Shown piece by piece: positions 25,101 to 28,258 of a stretch of DNA of 28,258 nt. How positions within the stretch are numbered: the stretch's first letter is position 1; every line of letters starts with the position of its first letter. A program made the position numbers and the translations under genes. Under the pieces are notes generated by a model that worked only from the letters and a program-made list of their open reading frames with translations, did no database searches and was not told the origin of the DNA. The stretch is from a virus. The DNA is taken from positions 1 to 28,258 of the IMG/VR virus record IMGVR_UViG_3300042287_000597, one strand, 5' to 3'.

Positions 25101-25501
25101 TAGGTAGAATTAACCCAATTGCAACCTTCTCTGATGTAGGTACGGTAATTTGGGGTAACAAAACTCTACAAGTAAGAGAATCGGCTCTTGATAGAATCAA
25201 CGTTAGAAGATTGTTGTTACAAGCTCGTAAATTGATTTCAGCAGTATCTGTAAGATTATTGTTTGAACAAAACGACTCACAAGTAAGACAAGACTTCTTA
25301 AATGCTGTTAACCCAATCTTAGATGCGATCAGAAGAGATCGTGGTTTATATGACTTCCGAGTTACAGTTTCTTCAGATCCTGAGGATTTAGATAGAAACC
25401 AAATGACAGGTAAGATCTACATCAAACCAACAAGATCACTTGAATTTATCGACATCACATTCTACATCACTCCAACAGGAGCATCGTTTGAGAATATATA
25501 A
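22151..25501 (+). CDS. 18: Contractile tail sheath protein (gp18-like), enlarged
   Basis: This 1116-residue protein is the tail sheath. T4 gp18 has 659, so about 450 residues are extra. The N-terminus is typical (KVFVSPGVYTSEVDLSFVAQ, then VTTLGIVGETLIGPAFEP). The C-terminus is the conserved sheath core: VGRINPIATFSDVGTVIWGN near 995-1014, ESALDRINVRRL and YDFRVTVSSDPEDLDRNQ near the end. LTQNDPEYISKVFG near 424-437 also matches T4-type sheaths. The extra material lies mostly between about 110 and 400 and includes a Pro/Thr linker at 291-327, so one or more domains probably protrude from the sheath surface. It polymerises around the tube and contracts on infection. The gene is followed by a terminator. 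Confidence 0.93.
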   Translation: MATNSKVFVSPGVYTSEVDLSFVAQSVGVTTLGIVGETLIGPAFEPIFITNFDEFQTVFGGTSPEKFVNTQIPKYEAAYIAKAYLQQSNQLFVTRILGLSGYDAGPSWSITTVANVNPSTIGVWCLSSVTDPTTCITTCVTPKELTFTVPFTACTNSTTTIGYQANFPSIIQDIINQQYEEFNGNTSTLETQINNLIFNVITSNNPYVAEDEQIAYFGSIATNDYDTLNGAGWTAETNVFNVPSVSLNDTDLSSPFNDSWYYALFTNTGNTNYSGYSFSTLVSGLTAYYPNPTPTPQASSTPTPTPSAANPCITPSPFVSPTPTPTPVNIDCYSGTIVGKIYYYTGTSYVDYDNVVVATLRSRGIATYTNSTNPAYSVTATTDASLDMTGKYAGVLKNPYLTFAVNCTDKFGQNFTFETSLTQNDPEYISKVFGIANFQKPRIEVPLFNEEVFQSWLNYSWKKGYVRGLNPNFIELDSAQSGDPNSIGWYLDRYQTPNSPWVVSELRGNKVYDLFRFYTISDGDAANTLIKVSLINQTYNNLTFDVLIRDYFDTDANPVVLEKFTNCTMDPGQNNFIANKIGTLDGEYALNSKYVMVEMNEDAPIDALPCGFNGFNFRNYAGAQSPFPIIKGKYDFPGEVIYNPPFGLSSGNDDALVSPGDNVRRTYLGISNSLGWDAAYFEYVGKRNPNNTCDIDGLPFNYRSAGFHMDVNASGLTIGPEFSTSGDPRFICGNSSFIQEPELPTNAYYRLFARKFTFLVQGGFDGWDIYREWRTNEDRFQIGRTGFLFGACPSTRYPQATGWGAFKEISLGDGTQNWANTDYYAYLLGQQTFANPEAVNINVFVTPGIDYVNNSNLVEDAVNIIEFNRADSLYVCTTPDVDMYVATTTGVDVFIYPTEAVDNLENTGIDSNYTATYYPWVLTRDSVNNTQIYIPPTAEVTRNLALTDNIAFPWFAAAGYTRGIVNCIKARKKLTQEDRDILYVGRINPIATFSDVGTVIWGNKTLQVRESALDRINVRRLLLQARKLISAVSVRLLFEQNDSQVRQDFLNAVNPILDAIRRDRGLYDFRVTVSSDPEDLDRNQMTGKIYIKPTRSLEFIDITFYITPTGASFENI
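23021..23131 (+). repeat. Pro/Thr low-complexity linker within the tail sheath gene
   Basis: Codons 291-327 of the sheath code runs of Thr-Pro (TPTPTP type) with Cys and Ser between them. The same kind of linker occurs in the virion protein at 12088-12939. It probably tethers a surface-exposed domain to the sheath core and is a possible O-glycosylation site. Confidence 0.75.
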
Positions 25502-25523
25502 GTTGGTTTATTATTCATACGAA

Positions 25524-25547
25524 GGGGGACGAAAGTTCCCCTTTTTT
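25524..25547 (+). terminator. Rho-independent terminator after tail sheath
   Basis: GGGGGAC (25524-25530) pairs with GTTCCCC (25535-25541), seven base pairs with one G-T, closing a GAAA tetraloop. Six T follow (25542-25547). It lies 22 bases after the sheath stop. Confidence 0.9.
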
Positions 25548-25557
25548 ATTTAGCGGA

Positions 25558-25564
25558 TATTTAT
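25558..25564 (+). promoter_or_regulatory. Candidate phage promoter motif ATATTTAT
   Basis: TATTTAT preceded by A lies 4 bases before the ATG at 25569 and 10 bases after the terminator T-run. Terminator followed by motif supports a new transcription unit, with a leaderless or near-leaderless message. Confidence 0.52.
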
Positions 25565-25568
25565 TAAT

Positions 25569-26396
25569 ATGAATTACAAAAAAATTGTTAAAGAAATTTT
25601 ATCTGAGATCATTCACGATCAGATGAAACCCACAATGAAGTATTATGCTTTTGACTGGGATGATAATCTTATGTATATGCCAACAAAAATTTATCTTGTA
25701 GATGATAAAGGAAAAACTGTTGGTATGTCTACGGAAGATTTTGCAGAGTATAGAACTGAGATTGGTAAAGAACCATTCGAATACGAGGGACATACTATTG
25801 TAAATTTTGACAAAGATGCCTTTAGAGACTTTAGAGTACCGGGAGATAAAGCTTTTATTAGTGATGCTATGAAAGCAGAAACAGGTCCAGCTTGGAGTGA
25901 CTTTGTTGAGGCGGTTAATAATGGGTCTGTATTTTCGATCATCACAGCAAGAGGACACACCCCTTCGGTACTTAAAAATGCTGTTTACAACCTAATTAAG
26001 AAGAACAAACACGGATTAAGTGAAAAAGAACTTGTTAAAAATCTTAAAAAATATAGAGATTTAGCAGATGAAGAAGATTTGTCTGATGATGAATTGGTTA
26101 GAGCTTATTTAGATATGAATAAGTATCATCCTGTAAGTTTCGGTGAAGGTTCGGCCGCGAATCCTGAAGAACTTAAAGTGAAAGCAATGAGAGAGTTTAT
26201 GTCATATGTTCAAGACTTATCAAGAAAATTACAAGAAAAAGCCTTTATGAAAAATAAAATAAGTAATTACTTTATACCTTATATTGGTTTTTCAGATGAT
26301 GATTTAAGAAACGTCCAAGCAATGAAGAAACATTTTGATGATGAATCTGGATTAGATATTTATCATACAGGAGGAGGTAAAAAAACTAAATTTTAA
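25569..26396 (+). CDS. HAD-superfamily phosphatase-like protein
   Basis: This 275-residue protein carries the HAD signature. Motif I is AFDWDDNLM (D29 nucleophile, D31), motif II is SIITARG (T126), and motif IV is IGFSDDDLRNV (D243, D244). The motif I threonine position is Asn. A helical insertion of about 100 residues (130-235, many Lys and Glu) separates motifs II and IV and could act as a cap; a motif III lysine may be in ELKVKAMREF (201-210). The enzyme probably removes phosphate from a nucleotide, sugar or nucleic acid end. The first 22 residues form a separate basic helix. It sits between sheath and tube genes, bounded by a terminator and its own promoter-like motif, so its place in the tail region may be incidental. 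Confidence 0.72.
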   Translation: MNYKKIVKEILSEIIHDQMKPTMKYYAFDWDDNLMYMPTKIYLVDDKGKTVGMSTEDFAEYRTEIGKEPFEYEGHTIVNFDKDAFRDFRVPGDKAFISDAMKAETGPAWSDFVEAVNNGSVFSIITARGHTPSVLKNAVYNLIKKNKHGLSEKELVKNLKKYRDLADEEDLSDDELVRAYLDMNKYHPVSFGEGSAANPEELKVKAMREFMSYVQDLSRKLQEKAFMKNKISNYFIPYIGFSDDDLRNVQAMKKHFDDESGLDIYHTGGGKKTKF

Positions 26397-26467
26397 TTAT
26401 AACCAGAACTAGTTAAGATATAATTTGAAAAATAATTGAAGTAAATAGAAAAAATTTTATTTCATAG

Positions 26468-26474
26468 TATTTAT
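26468..26474 (+). promoter_or_regulatory. Candidate phage promoter motif GTATTTAT for tail tube
   Basis: TATTTAT preceded by G lies 33 bases before the tube ATG at 26508, nearly the same distance as before the sheath gene (32 bases). The rest of this 111-base gap is plain AT-rich DNA. Confidence 0.5.
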
Positions 26475-26507
26475 AATAAAAATAAAACAAAATTTAAACA
26501 ATAAGAT

Positions 26508-26996
26508 ATGGCTGATTTATTAATGAAAATGCCGATCCCTTACGAACCGAAAAGGGAGAACCGATGGATCTTAAGATTTCCTTCATCACTTGGAATTAAC
26601 GAGTGGTATGTGGAAAGTACATCAAGACCGAAACTTACTATTGGATCAAAAGAGATCGAATTTTTAAACACTTCAACGTTTGTTGCTGGTAGATTTAAAT
26701 GGGATGCAATTTCAGTTAAATTCCGTGACCCTATCGGACCTTCAGCATCACAAGCAATTATGGAGTGGATTCGTTTATGTGCTGAGTCTGTAACAGGACG
26801 TATGGGTTACGCAGCAGGTTATAAAAAGAATGTAGACCTTGAAATGTTGGATCCAACAGGAGTAGTTGTTGAAAAATGGATATTAGAAGGAGCATTTCTT
26901 TTAGGATATGATGGAGGTTCTTTAGCTTACAACTCTGACAACATTGCAGGTATTACTTGTTCAATGCAAATGGACAGATGTATCTTGGTATACTAA
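26508..26996 (+). CDS. 19: Tail tube protein (gp19-like)
   Basis: This 162-residue protein has almost exactly the length of T4 gp19 (163). It shows the family pattern: ENRWILRFPSSLGINEWYVE at 17-36, TSRPKLTIGSKEIEFLNT at 38-55, WDAISVKFRDPIGPSASQAI near 65-84 and a C-terminal strand pair ending ITCSMQMDRCILVY. Hexamers of this protein stack into the inner tube through which DNA passes. It is flanked by its own promoter-like motif and a strong terminator, which suggests single-gene expression to a high level, as suits a major virion part. The ATG at 26508 is the only good start. Confidence 0.9.
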   Translation: MADLLMKMPIPYEPKRENRWILRFPSSLGINEWYVESTSRPKLTIGSKEIEFLNTSTFVAGRFKWDAISVKFRDPIGPSASQAIMEWIRLCAESVTGRMGYAAGYKKNVDLEMLDPTGVVVEKWILEGAFLLGYDGGSLAYNSDNIAGITCSMQMDRCILVY

Positions 26997-27020
26997 CCTA
27001 AATAATAGTAAAACATATAA

Positions 27021-27051
27021 CCGTAGACTTTACAGTTTACGGTTTTTTTTT
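27021..27051 (+). terminator. Rho-independent terminator after tail tube
   Basis: CCGTAGACT (27021-27029) pairs with AGTTTACGG (27034-27042), nine base pairs with one G-T, closing a TTAC loop. A run of nine T follows (27043-27051). It ends 27 bases before the next gene. Confidence 0.9.
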
Positions 27052-27078
27052 ATCATTTAAGTTGAAATTATATATAAT

Positions 27079-27849
27079 ATGGAACAAAATGAATATACAG
27101 TAGGTCACGGTAATTTGAATTTACCTCATGACGTTATAACTCTACCAACACAGGGGATTTTTTACAAATCAAAAAAGAAAACAGTTAAAGTGGGTTATTT
27201 GACTGCGGTTGATGAAAATATCCTTTCAGATTATGATGGAACAAGAAATGTTACTGAGTCAATTATTCTACCATTGTTAAGAAACAAAGTATATGAAAGG
27301 GAAATTAGACCTGAAGAACTTTTAGATGGAGATGTTGAAGCAATCTTATTGTTCTTAAGAAACACAGCTTTTGGTCCTGAATACAAACTGACAGTCACAG
27401 ATCCCGTAACTGACCAAAAATTTACCGCAACAATTCAGTTAGATGAACTTAATTTCAAACAGACAGAGGTACAACCTGATGAAAACGGACTTTTCAATGT
27501 AACATTACCTATGTCAAAAAACAAAGTAACTTTAAAATTATTATCAATATACGATACGTTAGAAATTAACACAATTTTAAAATCATATCCTTCTGACAGA
27601 ACCGCACCGACAATCACAACAAAATTAAACAAACACATTGTAAGTTTAAATGGGGATACAGATAGAATCAAAATTTCAACATTTGTTGAAAGTATGCCTA
27701 TAGCCGATTCTAAATTCATTAGAAGATTCATCGTAGATAACGAACCAAGATTAGATTTAAGAAAAGAAGTAATAGCCCCGTCAGGAGAAAGAGTAATGGT
27801 CAACATTGCTTTTGGGGTGGAATTTTTTCGGCCTTTCTTCGCAGTATAA
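27079..27849 (+). CDS. T4 gp26-like baseplate/tail assembly protein
   Basis: This 256-residue protein follows the pattern of the T4_baseplate (gp26) family. It has an early DVITLPTQGIFYKSKKKTVK, then VGYLTAVDENILSDYDG (39-55), a helical middle (EAILLFLRNTAFGPEYKLTV near 95-114), and a C-terminus rich in family features: ADSKFIRRFIVDNEPRLDL, then VNIAFGVEFFRP, similar to the FFWP ending of relatives. T4 gp26 is 208 residues. Family members are placed at the baseplate hub or act in tail assembly. It lies after the tail tube gene and before a new long protein. An open +1 frame overlaps its end (see next entry). No exact TATTTAT copy precedes it; only a variant AT-rich stretch does. Confidence 0.65.
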   Translation: MEQNEYTVGHGNLNLPHDVITLPTQGIFYKSKKKTVKVGYLTAVDENILSDYDGTRNVTESIILPLLRNKVYEREIRPEELLDGDVEAILLFLRNTAFGPEYKLTVTDPVTDQKFTATIQLDELNFKQTEVQPDENGLFNVTLPMSKNKVTLKLLSIYDTLEINTILKSYPSDRTAPTITTKLNKHIVSLNGDTDRIKISTFVESMPIADSKFIRRFIVDNEPRLDLRKEVIAPSGERVMVNIAFGVEFFRPFFAV

Positions 27850-27982
27850 GATAACCATATTGGATGAGTTTTATTATTTCTCAAAAATTTTCAGAACACA
27901 GTATTCTGAGTTCATGTCTTTACCCACATATATAAGGAAATATTTAATCAACAAATATGTTGAAGAAATTGAAAATAAATAA
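27830..27982 (+). CDS. Possible +1 frameshift extension or separate small ORF after the gp26-like gene
   Basis: In the +1 frame relative to the gp26-like gene, codons are open from 27797 to a TAA at 27980-27982. The downstream part (LDEFYYFSKIFRTQYSEF, then MSLPTYIRKYLINKYVEEIE) looks like a real small helical protein with a D/E-E-F-Y start and an MP/LP-x-x-R-x-Y/W-LI core. That is the style of tail-chaperone C-terminal extensions and gp26-neighbour small proteins. TTT TTT CGG at 27823-27831 is a candidate slip site: the second TTT tRNA could move to TTC, and CGG is probably a slow codon. Alternatively, translation could start at TTG 27860. The feature is given from the first codon after the proposed slip. 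There is no ATG at its head. Confidence 0.5.
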   Translation, partial: GLSSQYKITILDEFYYFSKIFRTQYSEFMSLPTYIRKYLINKYVEEIENK

Positions 27983-27987
27983 ATTGA

Positions 27988-27994
27988 TATTTAT
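27988..27994 (+). promoter_or_regulatory. Candidate phage promoter motif ATATTTAT
   Basis: TATTTAT preceded by A lies 20 bases before the ATG at 28015, and just after the stop of the +1 frame. It suggests the last gene in the window has its own promoter. Confidence 0.5.
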
Positions 27995-28014
27995 GAGTAA
28001 ATAGAACAGAAATA

Positions 28015-28258
28015 ATGACTGAAGAAGAAAAAAAAGAAGTCCAAAAACAAATTCAAGAAGCTGTTGCTGCCGAGAGAAAGAAAATTGCTCAAGGAGTTTC
28101 TGGTGAAGAAACAAAAGTTCCATTACTTGATTTTGAAGAAGATTATGTAAAAAGTTGGCAAATTGGTCTAAAGGATATTAAAGATATCACTCAAACAACA
28201 ATGCAACAAGTTGCCGATTCTTTTGTCGATAAAAGTATGGGTGAGAACACTTTTATTA
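28015..28258 (+). CDS. Start of an unidentified protein, partial (N-terminal 81 aa)
   Basis: An open frame runs from the ATG at 28015 to the window edge. The first 30 residues are a charged helix (MTEEEKKEVQKQIQEAVAAE). A second part (VPLLDFEEDYVKSWQIGLKD, then TQTTMQQVADSFVD) also looks helical. Position after sheath, tube and gp26-like genes is where many long-tailed phages carry the tape-measure protein, but this piece is too short to tell. A promoter-like motif is 20 bases upstream. Confidence 0.6.
   Translation, partial: MTEEEKKEVQKQIQEAVAAERKKIAQGVSGEETKVPLLDFEEDYVKSWQIGLKDIKDITQTTMQQVADSFVDKSMGENTFI

Noticed and set aside
25599-25960. Two minus-strand frames within the HAD gene
   Set aside because: They overlap the catalytic motifs of a well-supported gene in antisense and have no recognisable features.
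26397-26507. Possible tRNA or small RNA in the gap before the tail tube
   Set aside because: The stretch is plain AT-rich DNA with only the promoter-like motif. No cloverleaf or stable stem was seen.

Overview
The window is a stretch of a tailed bacteriophage with a contractile tail (myovirus), distantly T4-like. The anchors are a tail sheath (gp18-like, 22151-25501), a tail tube of T4 length (gp19-like, 26508-26996), a family B DNA polymerase (gp43-like, 13035-15896), candidate neck and tail-completion proteins, and a gp26-like tail or baseplate protein. The DNA is AT-rich and most starts lack a Shine-Dalgarno sequence. One small virion-type protein looks like the Bacteroidota SprB repeat. 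A Bacteroidota host is therefore my inference, not something shown directly.

Layout. (1) 1-3601, minus strand: a tightly packed surface-sugar operon with a three-domain enzyme (glycosyltransferase, FkbM methyltransferase, short DegT-type aminotransferase), a glycosyltransferase and a partial methyltransferase. (2) 3664-7673, plus: fibre or adhesin genes with LamG-like domains, a SprB-like small protein, and a long Ser/Thr-rich Gly-X-Y collagen-like fibre. (3) 7708-11505, plus: three consecutive glycosyltransferase-like genes, closely spaced or overlapping. (4) 11533-12939: two tandem paralogous virion-type proteins with Thr- or Pro/Thr-rich tails. (5) 13035-15896: DNA polymerase, with a hairpin in its leader. 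(6) 15837-20256, minus: a small protein, a candidate gp13-like neck protein, a metallopeptidase-like/superoxide dismutase fusion, and an SNF2 helicase. (7) 20313-21868, plus: gp14-like and gp15-like candidates; then a tiny minus-strand ribbon-helix-helix protein. (8) 22151-28258, plus: giant tail sheath, terminator, HAD-type phosphatase, tail tube, terminator, gp26-like protein with a possible frameshift extension, and the start of another protein.

How it fits together. The neck, sheath, tube and gp26-like genes build head-tail joining and the contractile tail. The fibres and adhesins bind the host. The five or more sugar-handling genes flank Ser/Thr-rich virion proteins, so virion glycosylation is an attractive but unproven idea. 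A directional motif, [A/G]TATTTAT, precedes fourteen genes on both strands. I read it as a candidate phage promoter; it is the reverse complement of the core of the T4 late promoter.

No gene-free stretch exceeds 300 bases. I saw no tRNA, rRNA, CRISPR array, insertion sequence or integrase. All assignments come from reading motifs by eye, without database searches.
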